From Chloroflexi bacterium B3_Chlor (GTDB taxonomy: Bacteria > Chloroflexota > Anaerolineae > UBA7937 > B3-Chlor), in the NCBI GenBank assembly GCA_005223035.1, contig NJBK01000036.1:1-33371 (forward strand): a stretch of 33,371 nucleotides of DNA. The letters run 5' to 3'. The number at the start of each line of letters is the position of its first letter. Position 1 is the stretch's first letter. Shown here piece after piece: positions 25,030-32,363 of the stretch. The notes under the pieces were generated by a model. That model made no database searches. It saw nothing but the letters and a program-made list of their open reading frames with translations, and was not told where the DNA came from. The position numbers and the translations under genes were made by a program.

Positions 25030-25569
25030 TCAGGCGATTCTATCCATCGGTGGCAGCAGATCCTTCAAGGCGTCGATCCACTCCTCAAAGTAGTCCTCGT
25101 ATCGCCTCTTGAACTTTGGGTCAAGCCACCCCATACCCAATGTCTCTTCGATTGCCGCCTCGATCTCCACCCCACGGTGGGCGGCGCGCAAGCGAATCGT
25201 AGCGCGTTTCGGGAAACTCGCTGGGTTGGCGAGCCAACCGCCAAAGAAGCGAGCGGTGAATTGCGAGCCCTGATCCGCTATTACTTCTACTACTTCACCA
25301 CTCTGCCGCGACACCACTTTCATAGTGTGCTGATTGAGAAACGCTTGCAATCTCTCGCTTGCGTCGGCAATAGGAATGTTCGTCACCCACGAATCGTAGG
25401 CTTGTGCTCGTGCGGCCGAGCGGCCTCGTGAGATAGTGCGCGCGGATGCAGTGCACTGTCCGCAGAGGCGCTTCCCGTGTATGTCTGGGCCGCACTTTTC
25501 ACAGACTGCTTTCCCGCAGCTAGTGCAGACGCCAACAGCGTCGGTCTCTCGATGCACATAACATTTCAC
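25030..25569 (-). CDS. B-box-like zinc-finger protein with a soluble C-terminal domain
   Basis: Function unknown. The 179-residue product begins with the cluster's shared finger: Cys3, His6, Cys15, Cys18, Cys23, Cys26, Cys36 and Cys39, enough for two zinc ions in a cross-brace. After a basic linker (43-56) comes a unique domain (60-179) of mixed strands and helices ending in an acidic amphipathic helix (RRYEDYFEEWIDALKDLLPP). It is the only member of the set without membrane segments. The ATG at 25569 has a distant GAGG. It lies 204 bp after the TM2-like gene; that gap is one arm of the duplication. Confidence 0.72.
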   Translation of the reverse strand: MKCYVHRETDAVGVCTSCGKAVCEKCGPDIHGKRLCGQCTASARTISRGRSAARAQAYDSWVTNIPIADASERLQAFLNQHTMKVVSRQSGEVVEVIADQGSQFTARFFGGWLANPASFPKRATIRLRAAHRGVEIEAAIEETLGMGWLDPKFKRRYEDYFEEWIDALKDLLPPMDRIA

Positions 25570-25632
25570 GGCTTGCCTCTTTCGTCAATTCTGACACGGT
25601 AAGCGCCAGAGGGAGTTGCGGGGTTCCGTCCA

Positions 25633-25761
25633 CAGATTGCACCAGCGTAGCCATCATGCAGGAGAGAGGCGTCAGCAACGCCTTCACCTTCGATGATCAT
25701 TTCCGACGATTGGGCTTCGTCATGAGTCCGTGGTACTTAGCCTTGGAAAGAGCTAGACAAG
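25633..25761 (-). repeat. Diverged duplication, copy 2 with a DUF4190 3'-end remnant
   Basis: Related to 24510-24660. Just after the stop of the TM2-like gene the minus strand reads LSSSFQG and stop, matching the end of the intact DUF4190 gene. The rest of that gene copy is gone, so this is a scar of a duplicated gene pair. Confidence 0.5.
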
Positions 25762-25773
25762 GGTGTGAATTGG

Positions 25774-26193
25774 TTATGAGTAGCCCATCAAGTCCTTCTT
25801 GAGCGCGTTAGCTGACCACAGCGGCACACCGACTTGAATCGCCAGCTGAAACGGTATGCAAATGATACCCACCAGCACAGCCGTCAAGACCGCAATCACG
25901 ATATATGCGGTGATGTTGTAGATCAGCCAGAGTACAAGCCTGATGACACCATCGTTGACACGCCCAGCATACATGTACCCTATGCCCAGCAGGCCGAAAA
26001 AACCGCCCACAAACTCTATTAGGAAGGCCGTATTCGCATTGGTCTCGCCCTCTCGGCTCACCGGACCTGATGCGAGGCATTGCCGGCAGACCAGCTTGCC
26101 CTGCATATCTACACTGCACTTTTCGCAGATGGCTCTTCCACAGCTAGTGCAGAGGCCGATGGAGTCAGCCTCTGGATGCACGTAGCACTTCAT
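25774..26193 (-). CDS. B-box-like zinc finger fused to a TM2-like membrane domain
   Basis: Function unknown. The 139-residue product has the shared finger (Cys3, His6, Cys15, Cys18, Cys23, Cys26, Cys36, Cys39), a short linker and then FVGGFFGLLGIGYMYAGRV, which resembles a TM2 domain, followed by two or three more hydrophobic segments to residue 125. The ATG at 26193 is fixed by GGGAGGGAAGAG directly upstream and by the alignment with its paralogues; the open frame extends much further upstream (to 26559) but only as a shadow of the next gene. The finger should face the cytoplasm. Confidence 0.78.
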   Translation of the reverse strand: MKCYVHPEADSIGLCTSCGRAICEKCSVDMQGKLVCRQCLASGPVSREGETNANTAFLIEFVGGFFGLLGIGYMYAGRVNDGVIRLVLWLIYNITAYIVIAVLTAVLVGIICIPFQLAIQVGVPLWSANALKKDLMGYS

Positions 26194-26237
26194 CTCTTCC
26201 CTCCCCCTTGATTCGAGTGCGTCCGAAGCCCAACTAG

Positions 26238-26780
26238 CTAGTATGAGAGATTCTCGCAAAGGCCGGCAAGGGAGCAGACGCCGCAATAAGTGCCAACCAA
26301 GAACAGCGAGAGTATGATGAACAAACCGCTCAAGACGGTTTCGACGAATCCGAGCCAGAAACCAACCCTGGTCAGCGCCAATTCCCCACTGCCTGTCTGG
26401 TCCACCACTGGCTCCTTCCTCTGTCCGGCGAAAGACTTTAGAATGTCCTTCGCCGGCAGCGATCGCTGAAGCTGGGTCTCCAAGAGGCTTTTGTGGCTGA
26501 CCCACGCGGTCAGCGCTGCGGGGATGCCAAACACCAGTCCCCCGATCGATCCGCCGCACAGCAATCCAAATATCCCGATGGCGCCCAGGACCACACTGGC
26601 TATGCTGAGGGGATTCATTTGTGAAAAGGTGCCGGCTCCCCCCTCAGCCGGCGGTGCAGCGAGGCACTCCCGGCAGGATATCCTCCCAGCCAGGTCCACA
26701 GAACAAGTCTCACACAGGGCCTTGCCACACGTTGTGCAAGCTGCTACCGCATCCACGTCGGGATGTTTGTAGCATTTCAT
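26238..26780 (-). CDS. B-box-like zinc finger fused to a DUF4190-like membrane domain (with insertion)
   Basis: Function unknown. The 180-residue product has the shared eight-ligand finger (3-39), an Ala/Gly linker, then a membrane region starting NPLSIASVVLGAIGI (about 55-90) that resembles DUF4190. About 50 polar residues follow (SHKSLLETQ to ELALTRVG), then two more hydrophobic segments. The central insertion makes it longer than its neighbour at 26878. The ATG at 26780 follows GGAGG by 9 nt. It is 44 bp upstream of the TM2-like gene and probably in the same transcript. Confidence 0.76.
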   Translation of the reverse strand: MKCYKHPDVDAVAACTTCGKALCETCSVDLAGRISCRECLAAPPAEGGAGTFSQMNPLSIASVVLGAIGIFGLLCGGSIGGLVFGIPAALTAWVSHKSLLETQLQRSLPAKDILKSFAGQRKEPVVDQTGSGELALTRVGFWLGFVETVLSGLFIILSLFLVGTYCGVCSLAGLCENLSY

Positions 26781-26877
26781 CTCTGTAGCCTCCTTCCAAG
26801 CGGAACCCTGACAAGGGACAGCGCCAAGTGAAATCTCTTTCGGCCGGGCCTATCGCTTCTACCAGTCAGCAACTGCC

Positions 26878-27366
26878 CTAGTAGGTTGGGCCCGGGGTGG
26901 GCAAAACGCTGGGCAAAGTCAGGACGCCAGCTATCGCGCATATGCTCACGACTATTAGGATGATGCCCACCACGGTGCCACCGGCTCCTAAAGCCAGTCC
27001 GGCCAATGCAAATTCCTCGCCCCTTTGCTCCCCGCCACTCTGTGCAATCTGCCCACGTGCCACCCAACCCATGATGGCGGCTGGGATGCCAAAAACCAGC
27101 ATCCATGCCCCACCGATCATGAAGTGGCAGCAGCAAAACAGGATTCCACCAAACTCCACGATGCCTAGAGCCAGACTCGCAAGGGCCAGCGGATTCATGG
27201 GGGGTCGCTCGAGCGTAGGAACTGATCGGGCAGAGCGCCGCGATTCTAGGCACTCACGACAACAGATCTTTCCTGCCACGTCGATTGCGCACGTTCCGCA
27301 GAGGGCCTTGCCACATTCTGTGCAGGTGGCAACTGCGTCGGTATCGGGATGCGTGTAGCAGTTCAT
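26878..27366 (-). CDS. B-box-like zinc finger fused to a DUF4190-like membrane domain
   Basis: Function unknown. The 162-residue product has the shared finger with the same spacing as its three paralogues, an Arg-rich linker (42-55), then NPLALASLALGIVEF and a pair of hydrophobic hairpins around MGWVARGQIAQSGGE, a DUF4190-like arrangement. It has a run of cysteines in the first helix (FCCCHF). The ATG at 27366 has AAAGGAG upstream, which can pair with the arm of the hairpin in the gap before it. It lies 77 bp after the DUF4013 gene. Confidence 0.76.
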   Translation of the reverse strand: MNCYTHPDTDAVATCTECGKALCGTCAIDVAGKICCRECLESRRSARSVPTLERPPMNPLALASLALGIVEFGGILFCCCHFMIGGAWMLVFGIPAAIMGWVARGQIAQSGGEQRGEEFALAGLALGAGGTVVGIILIVVSICAIAGVLTLPSVLPTPGPTY

Positions 27367-27394
27367 CTGCGCGTGCTCCTTTCGAATGGGCCAA

Positions 27395-27424
27395 CGGAGC
27401 GAAGGAGAACTCTCCTTCGCTCCG
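27395..27424 (-). terminator. Perfect 13-bp hairpin between DUF4013 and the next zinc-finger gene
   Basis: CGGAGCGAAGGAG, a 4-nt loop and CTCCTTCGCTCCG. It is followed on the minus strand by TTGGCCC, so the T-run is poor. The 3' arm (CTCCTTCG) can instead pair with CGAAAGGAG, the ribosome site of the gene at 27366, so it may act as an attenuator or translational switch rather than a plain terminator. Confidence 0.5.
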
Positions 27425-27443
27425 CGTCATCCGTCCTCGCAGA

Positions 27444-28091
27444 TCAGGCTGTTGTCAGTGACTCGCGCTGCACCTGCCCGAACAGATGTCCCATGACCAG
27501 CAAAGCCCAAAAGCCCGTGAAGAACACACCGACGAAGCAGGCTATCGTGCCGAAGCCAGCGACGAAGCCAGCGACTCCCGCCAGGATGAGGGCCACGATG
27601 TAGTTGGCGACGTTGGCACTGATGAAGCCGAAGAGTTCGCCGAACTGGAAGGCGGACATGAACTGACCAGTCACTGCGTACCTGATCCAGGCTGCCGGGA
27701 CAATCAACACCATGACAATCAGCCACAAGGCGGATAGGCACGGTGCACAGAAGGCAGTGATCACACCAGCCATGTCCATCAGGGTCTCGTTCTGGGCCAC
27801 CAGGGGGAGAAGTCCAAATGTGCAACACGCCACAAGCAAGACGGGGATTGCGTAGATCAACGCGATGACGAAGGCCATCAGGCCTGTTAGCAGCTTTGCG
27901 CCGAAGTCGTCCCACTCGGGCAGCGGGATGTCCATACCGTCGGCTGACCTCTTGAGCGCCTCCAGCATGTATCCCATGACCATGAAGTTGACGATGGGGA
28001 TGAAGAGCAGGATGCCGCCGATGACGATCTTCATGATCCAGCTCTCATCTTCGAACATGTAGGTGAAGGATCTACCAATATCGAGAGTCAT
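27444..28091 (-). CDS. DUF4013 membrane protein
   Basis: Function unknown. The 215-residue product begins MTLDIGRSFTYMFEDESW, then has about six hydrophobic segments with LPEWDDFGAKLLTGLMAF between the first and second pairs; this layout is typical of DUF4013. No zinc finger is fused. The ATG at 28091 has AAAGGAGGT upstream, a near-perfect match to 16S rRNA. It is the first gene after the promoter at 28257-28285, so it probably heads the zinc-finger cluster operon. The 13-bp hairpin follows directly. Confidence 0.8.
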   Translation of the reverse strand: MTLDIGRSFTYMFEDESWIMKIVIGGILLFIPIVNFMVMGYMLEALKRSADGMDIPLPEWDDFGAKLLTGLMAFVIALIYAIPVLLVACCTFGLLPLVAQNETLMDMAGVITAFCAPCLSALWLIVMVLIVPAAWIRYAVTGQFMSAFQFGELFGFISANVANYIVALILAGVAGFVAGFGTIACFVGVFFTGFWALLVMGHLFGQVQRESLTTA

Positions 28092-28256
28092 TTCTGTCTT
28101 ACCTCCTTTGTATTGGATCTACGAGAGCTACTCGTGTTGTGGGCCGTACATTCACTGTGCGGCGTCATCACCTCCCTCCCACAGCGCACGTGGATTGCGT
28201 CGCCCCAGGCTTCTTGGGGTCCCCCTTGAAGTGCACACCCTTGGGGTCGCTAAGCT

Positions 28257-28285
28257 ATTGTATCACCAGTCCTGCCTTCTCGCAA
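28257..28285 (-). promoter_or_regulatory. Sigma-70 promoter for the DUF4013/zinc-finger cluster
   Basis: TTGCGA-N17-TACAAT with an extended -10 (TGA). Transcription would start near 28250, leaving a leader of about 160 nt before DUF4013, with only short imperfect hairpins in it. Confidence 0.65.
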
Positions 28286-28298
28286 CAAGGCATCGGGC

Positions 28299-29135
28299 CT
28301 AGAAGGGAATCCCGAATGTCAAACTAAACTGCCAGCGTAGAAGCACAATAACGGCGATTTCGATCAGAGTGGCGGCGAACCCCAAGGCGATCGGCAGGGC
28401 GGCGTCCCACCAGGCAACCGCTTGAGCCTCCCGCCGTATGGCGATGATGATCATCAGGGAGTTGACCACGGTGAGCATGGTCAACACGCCGAGGGCGCTG
28501 ATGATAGCCACCGGGTACAGAAGAAGGTCTATCTCGGCTTGTACGATCAGAACCACGGGGAGAGCAAGAAGTAGTAGAACAAGCCCCAGGTCTCTGAAGC
28601 CAGCCAAGGCAGGCCTCTTGTCGGGTTCCTTCCACAAAGTGAAATTGAAGATGGGAAAGACAATGATGCTGAGGGCCACTCCGTGAAGAGTGCCTGTCAG
28701 GAGGCGCAAGAAGTTGTGGGGTTGGTACAATTGGAGAGTGTTGGTCAGCAGGGAGAGGTAAGAGTTCAAGCCATCAATGGCCATGAGGATGATGAAGCCA
28801 ATCAGGAGACCCAGAACCCGCGCCGGGGGCATCTGGGCAGCCTTTCCCTTTCCCAATAGCAGCAGGCCCGTGAAGCCCAGCAAGGCTCCCGTGAATGTGC
28901 CCGTGCATCGGGCACAGAGAGGCAACTGGCGGTCGGCCAGGTGAAGTGAATGATCTGGTATGCGACCACACACAGCGTTTCCTACACAGTCCACTTTGTC
29001 CAAGAAGGGCACGGGCCACAAAGGAGAGAATAGCAGGAACAGGATAAGGGCAATGAGGCCAATGATCGCCCATGCCAGGGTGCGGCGCCGGGCGGCGGCC
29101 TTCATCTCCTTGTCTGTCGACGTCTGATCTGGCAA
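28299..29135 (-). CDS. DUF2085 membrane protein
   Basis: Function unknown. The 278-residue product has a membrane segment at about 20-42, then the DUF2085 core CGRIPDHSLHLADRQLPLC with CARCTG after it, and six or more further helices. The Cys/His pattern (Cys-Arg-x-Pro, Cys-x-x-Cys-x-Gly) looks able to bind a metal or heme near the membrane. The start is TTG 29135, with GAGGTG about 4-5 nt upstream; ATG 29105 is an alternative but its GGAG is too close. It has its own promoter inside the end of the TIM-barrel gene. Confidence 0.8.
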   Translation of the reverse strand: MPDQTSTDKEMKAAARRRTLAWAIIGLIALILFLLFSPLWPVPFLDKVDCVGNAVCGRIPDHSLHLADRQLPLCARCTGTFTGALLGFTGLLLLGKGKAAQMPPARVLGLLIGFIILMAIDGLNSYLSLLTNTLQLYQPHNFLRLLTGTLHGVALSIIVFPIFNFTLWKEPDKRPALAGFRDLGLVLLLLALPVVLIVQAEIDLLLYPVAIISALGVLTMLTVVNSLMIIIAIRREAQAVAWWDAALPIALGFAATLIEIAVIVLLRWQFSLTFGIPF

Positions 29136-29156
29136 TTCACACCTCAGTCAGCGAGT

Positions 29157-29185
29157 ATTATATCCCCTTCTGATGTGCTCACCAA
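29157..29185 (-). promoter_or_regulatory. Sigma-70 promoter for the DUF2085 gene
   Basis: TTGGTG-N17-TATAAT. The -35 overlaps the stop codon of the TIM-barrel gene. Predicted leader is about 15-20 nt before TTG 29135. Confidence 0.65.
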
Positions 29186-30018
29186 ACTTCTCCGGGGCGT
29201 ATCAGGGGTTTGCGGACGAAATCCAGACATCTGATTAGATTCTCCCTGACCCTACGAGGCCACCAGGCCTGAAGCGCGAAGGGACTGACCTCGAGGGTAA
29301 GCAATCCCGCATAGGAGTCGGCTCGCAGACGCTGGAGGAATTTCAGCAGGGGCAGGTCTCCCTCGCCGGGGATTTGGTGGTGCTTGAAGTAGCTGTGCAT
29401 GTTGAACCAAGGTGGGATAGAACGGTCGGACCGAAAATCGCTCAGATGAATGTTACCCAGGCGGGTTCCGAACGTTTGATAAGCTTCCAATAAGTCGTAC
29501 GGAAAAGATGCAGCATGAGCCGTGTCTAGGGTCAGGACGAGATCATATTCATCGGCGAAGCGGCGCAGCTTGCTGGGAGTACCAAGAACATATCGCCTGT
29601 CCCCAGGCTGAAACACCGCCTGGTTTTCCAGGCTAAGTCTGGGGGACGAACTACTCAGTTCGTCAAGGCAAGCCTCGACCGCTTTCAAGTATTGCTGGCC
29701 AAGTCCCTCTGCCAGACTCAGAGCTTTAGGTGCGTGGATGACGATGAAGCGGCAGTCCAAGTCTCGTGCTAGGGGCGTCATCCGAGGTAGTAACTTGTGA
29801 TGCTCTCTGCGGTTTGGAGCAGAAATCATCGGAGGATGCAGGGAGAATATGGGCAGCCCGTGCTCTTGAGACAACCTTCGCACGTAGCCACTGCCCCTGA
29901 TGAGTACCTCAGGGCTGAGAGCCAGCTCTAGACCCTCAAAACCTATATCCTTGGCTAGAGCGAAGACGTGACGCAGGGGGTACAGGTAGAGTGAGGCGGT
30001 GGAGAGGCTTATTCTCAA
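29179..30018 (-). CDS. Sugar phosphate isomerase/epimerase-like TIM barrel (AP endonuclease 2 family)
   Basis: Family members isomerise sugars or cleave DNA at abasic sites; the exact reaction here is unknown. The 279-residue product begins MRISLSTASLYLYPLRHVF and shows the family's metal-site residues in order: His95 (VIHAPK), Glu131 (SLENQ), Asp165 and His168 (LDTAHA), His191 and Asp194 (HLSDFR), Glu243 (LEVSP). These favour a sugar isomerase-like metal enzyme. The start is TTG 30018, sharing the 4-base TTGA overlap with the nadD stop, so translation is coupled to nadD. It is the last gene of the obg-nadD operon. Confidence 0.82.
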   Translation of the reverse strand: MRISLSTASLYLYPLRHVFALAKDIGFEGLELALSPEVLIRGSGYVRRLSQEHGLPIFSLHPPMISAPNRREHHKLLPRMTPLARDLDCRFIVIHAPKALSLAEGLGQQYLKAVEACLDELSSSSPRLSLENQAVFQPGDRRYVLGTPSKLRRFADEYDLVLTLDTAHAASFPYDLLEAYQTFGTRLGNIHLSDFRSDRSIPPWFNMHSYFKHHQIPGEGDLPLLKFLQRLRADSYAGLLTLEVSPFALQAWWPRRVRENLIRCLDFVRKPLIRPGEVW

Positions 30019-30635
30019 GTCGCCGTTCCTGACGACCGTCTATAGAGTTCGTGCTCCATGATGTATCTCTCTACCTCTTCGGGTACCTGATACTTGATTG
30101 GTAGGCCATCCCTAACGCGTTGCTGCAATTCTGTAGATGAGATGTCCATCTCAGGCATGTCTATGATCTCCACTCGAGATGATATGCCCGGCACGGAAGC
30201 TTCCAGCTCTGCTATCTCTATTTCAACACCGGGCCGACTCACGGCCACCAGACGACATGACTGAATGAGCCGCTTCGGTTGGTGCCATGTGGGCAGCTCC
30301 ACCAGCGAATCAAGCCCCATGATGAAGCATATCTCGGTGTCTTGCCCCCACCGCTTCTGCAAGATGGAGATAGTATCCACCGTGTAGGATGGGCCGGGAC
30401 GGTCCACATCCACTCTTGAGATCTCAAAATGGGTGTTGGAGGCGATGGCCAGGCTCACTATCGCCAGCCGGTGCTCCACCGGTGTGATCTCCTCGTCCAA
30501 CTTGTGGGGGGGCACTCCGGCGACGACAAAGAGCACCCGCTCCAAGTCCATCTTCACACGCGCCTCCTCCGCTGCTGCCAGATGTCCATAATGTATCGGA
30601 TCGAAGGTTCCCCCTATGACGCCTATTCTCCGCAA
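30015..30635 (-). CDS. nadD: Nicotinate-nucleotide adenylyltransferase
   Basis: Adenylates nicotinate mononucleotide to deamido-NAD in NAD synthesis. The 206-residue product starts MRRIGVIGGTFDPIHYGHL, with the nucleotidyltransferase motif and His15/His18, and later has VAGVPPHK and ISSTELQQRVRDG, the ISSTxxR-like signature. The start is TTG 30635: AGGAG is 6 nt upstream and no ATG is available at this conserved N-terminus. It lies 9 bp after obg, a common neighbour of nadD in many bacteria. Confidence 0.95.
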   Translation of the reverse strand: MRRIGVIGGTFDPIHYGHLAAAEEARVKMDLERVLFVVAGVPPHKLDEEITPVEHRLAIVSLAIASNTHFEISRVDVDRPGPSYTVDTISILQKRWGQDTEICFIMGLDSLVELPTWHQPKRLIQSCRLVAVSRPGVEIEIAELEASVPGISSRVEIIDMPEMDISSTELQQRVRDGLPIKYQVPEEVERYIMEHELYRRSSGTAT

Positions 30636-30644
30636 CGTGTTCTC

Positions 30645-31901
30645 CTATGACCACTCCAACTCTGAATCGCCGATGTATACGGTGTCGCCCTTCCTCACGC
30701 CGGCCTCCTCCATTGCTTTCGCAACCCCCAGCCGTTCCAGGGCTCGATGTAACCTGCGAATGCTCTCCTCGTGCCGCCAATCGGTTCTGGCTACGAGCCG
30801 TTCCACCCGTTTGCCCTTGATCCGAAAACCGACCTCCTCCGCAGAAATACTGAAGCCATCATCGTCCTCGGGAGGACGAAAGATGGCCGCTTCCTCGAGT
30901 GCTATCTCTTCCTCAGGCAGGCTGTCCAGCAGTTGTAACACCAGATATAACATCTCCCGCACCCCTGAGCCGGTGGCGGCAGAGATGCTGCAAACCGGCG
31001 TGCCTGTTCTTGCTACCTCTTCCTTGACCAAGGGCCAGAGCTCCTGTGCCTGGGGCAGGTCCATCTTATTCAGCACCACAAGTTGGGGCTTGCTCGCCAG
31101 CTGGGAGTTGAAGAGCCTCAGTTCCTCGTTGATGTCATCAAGGTCCTGCAGCGGATCCTTCGCCGCCCCGTCCAGGAGGTGGATGAGCACTCTGGTGCGC
31201 TCTATGTGGCGCAGAAACTCGTGTCCCAGGCCGGTGCCCTTGTGAGCACCCTCGATCAGCCCTGGGATGTCGACCATAACGAAATCCCGATCATCGACGC
31301 CTACCATCCCCAGGTTGGGCACCAGCGTAGTGAAGGGATAGTCGGCGATCTTGGGCCGGGCGGCACTGACGGCAGCCAGGAGAGTGGACTTCCCAGCGTT
31401 GGGGCAGCCCACGATTCCAACGTCGGCGATAAGCTTCAGTTCCAGGATCAATCTGCGAGATTCGCCTGGATCCCCCCGCTCGGCGATGCGGGGAGCTTGA
31501 TTGGTAGGTGAGGCGAAAGCTGCGTTGCCCAGTCCTCCACGCCCTCCGCGAGCCACCAAGGCTTTCTGACCAGGGGCCATGAGATCGGCCAAGAGTTCGC
31601 CCGTCTCCGCATCACGAACCACAGTGCCTGGCGGCACGGAAAGAGAGACATCGTCGCCCTTTGGGCCTTGCATGTTCTTGCCCTTGCCATGACCGCCGCG
31701 CTGGGCTTTGAAATGCCGGCGTCCTTTGAAACTGATCAGCGTGTTCAGGTGAGGGTCTGCTTCCAGGTACACATCGCCACCCCGGCCGCCATTCCCACCG
31801 TTGGGGCCTCCCAAAGGGACGTACTTCTCTCGTCGAAAGCTGACGCACCCGTCGCCTCCGGCGCCAGCTTCGACATGGATCTGGACCTCATCGAAGAACA
31901 C
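30645..31901 (-). CDS. obgE: Obg family GTPase (CgtA)
   Basis: A ribosome-associated GTPase involved in 50S assembly and stress control. The 418-residue product has the Gly-rich Obg domain (1-158), a GTPase domain with GCPNAGKST (165-173), DIPG (211-214) and NKMD (278-281), and a C-terminal OCT domain (about 345-418). The start is GTG 31901: GGGAGGTG lies 6 nt upstream. The open frame runs up to 31952, but that codon coincides with the -35 box of the predicted promoter, so the longer form is unlikely. It heads the obg-nadD-TIM barrel operon. Confidence 0.95.
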   Translation of the reverse strand: MFFDEVQIHVEAGAGGDGCVSFRREKYVPLGGPNGGNGGRGGDVYLEADPHLNTLISFKGRRHFKAQRGGHGKGKNMQGPKGDDVSLSVPPGTVVRDAETGELLADLMAPGQKALVARGGRGGLGNAAFASPTNQAPRIAERGDPGESRRLILELKLIADVGIVGCPNAGKSTLLAAVSAARPKIADYPFTTLVPNLGMVGVDDRDFVMVDIPGLIEGAHKGTGLGHEFLRHIERTRVLIHLLDGAAKDPLQDLDDINEELRLFNSQLASKPQLVVLNKMDLPQAQELWPLVKEEVARTGTPVCSISAATGSGVREMLYLVLQLLDSLPEEEIALEEAAIFRPPEDDDGFSISAEEVGFRIKGKRVERLVARTDWRHEESIRRLHRALERLGVAKAMEEAGVRKGDTVYIGDSELEWS

Positions 31902-31922
31902 GCCGCTCACCTCCCGAGGCTT

Positions 31923-31952
31923 AGGATACATCAAGAGAGTCGTCGGTGTCAA
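31923..31952 (-). promoter_or_regulatory. Sigma-70 promoter for obg-nadD
   Basis: TTGACA-N18-TATCCT, with a perfect -35. Transcription would begin near 31916, leaving a leader of about 15 nt that just holds the ribosome site of GTG 31901. Confidence 0.7.
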
Positions 31953-31998
31953 GAAGATCGGGCGGGTGCTGAAGAAGCCCCGCTACTATTGTGCTGCA

Positions 31999-32116
31999 GC
32001 GGGAATTGCAGTGCCGCTGCGCGTCCCCCTGGGACTTGACGGTTCGAGCGAGGGGATTCCATTTCCTTACAGTCCTCTGGGACTGCGCGAAGGGTCGCGG
32101 CGGAGTCAATTCCCGC
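31999..32116. repeat. 118-bp palindromic element with 10-bp terminal inverted repeats (copy 2)
   Basis: Starts GCGGGAATTG and ends CAATTCCCGC. Internal dyads include GTCCC-CCT-GGGAC (32023-32035) and CAGTCC-TCTG-GGACTG (32070-32085). Positions 32048-32118 align in reverse to 19641-19711. It lies between the obg and protease promoters, with no coding potential. REP-like or MITE-like element. Confidence 0.65.
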
Positions 32117-32221
32117 ACTAGGATCAGGAAGACCCGGCGGGGCTCTACCAGCCTGTCGCGTGCCGTGAATCGGGATTCAGCCGCGGTCTGGAGAAGCGTC
32201 TTTCCGCACGCTCTTGGTCTG

Positions 32222-32252
32222 TTTACTACAAATCGGGTTTTTGTGGTATACT
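32222..32252 (+). promoter_or_regulatory. Probable extended -10 promoter for the site-2 protease
   Basis: TATACT with TGG in front, and TTTACT at 19-nt spacing as a weak -35. The leader would be about 105 nt. The rest of 31902-32363 holds the obg promoter and the palindromic element only. Confidence 0.5.
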
Positions 32253-32363
32253 TGTTGTTGGCTCGGAACAGTGACCTGCGCCGGGACTCATGGTGGGGAT
32301 CACGTGGTTCAGCGGTGCGAGAGTTGATCGAGCTTTGTTATTATTGCTGACAGAGAGTGAATA

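Noticed and set aside
26194..26559. Upstream extension of the TM2-like zinc-finger gene
   Set aside because: It is antisense-free but overlaps the neighbouring gene in another frame; the shared finger and its ribosome site fix the start at 26193.
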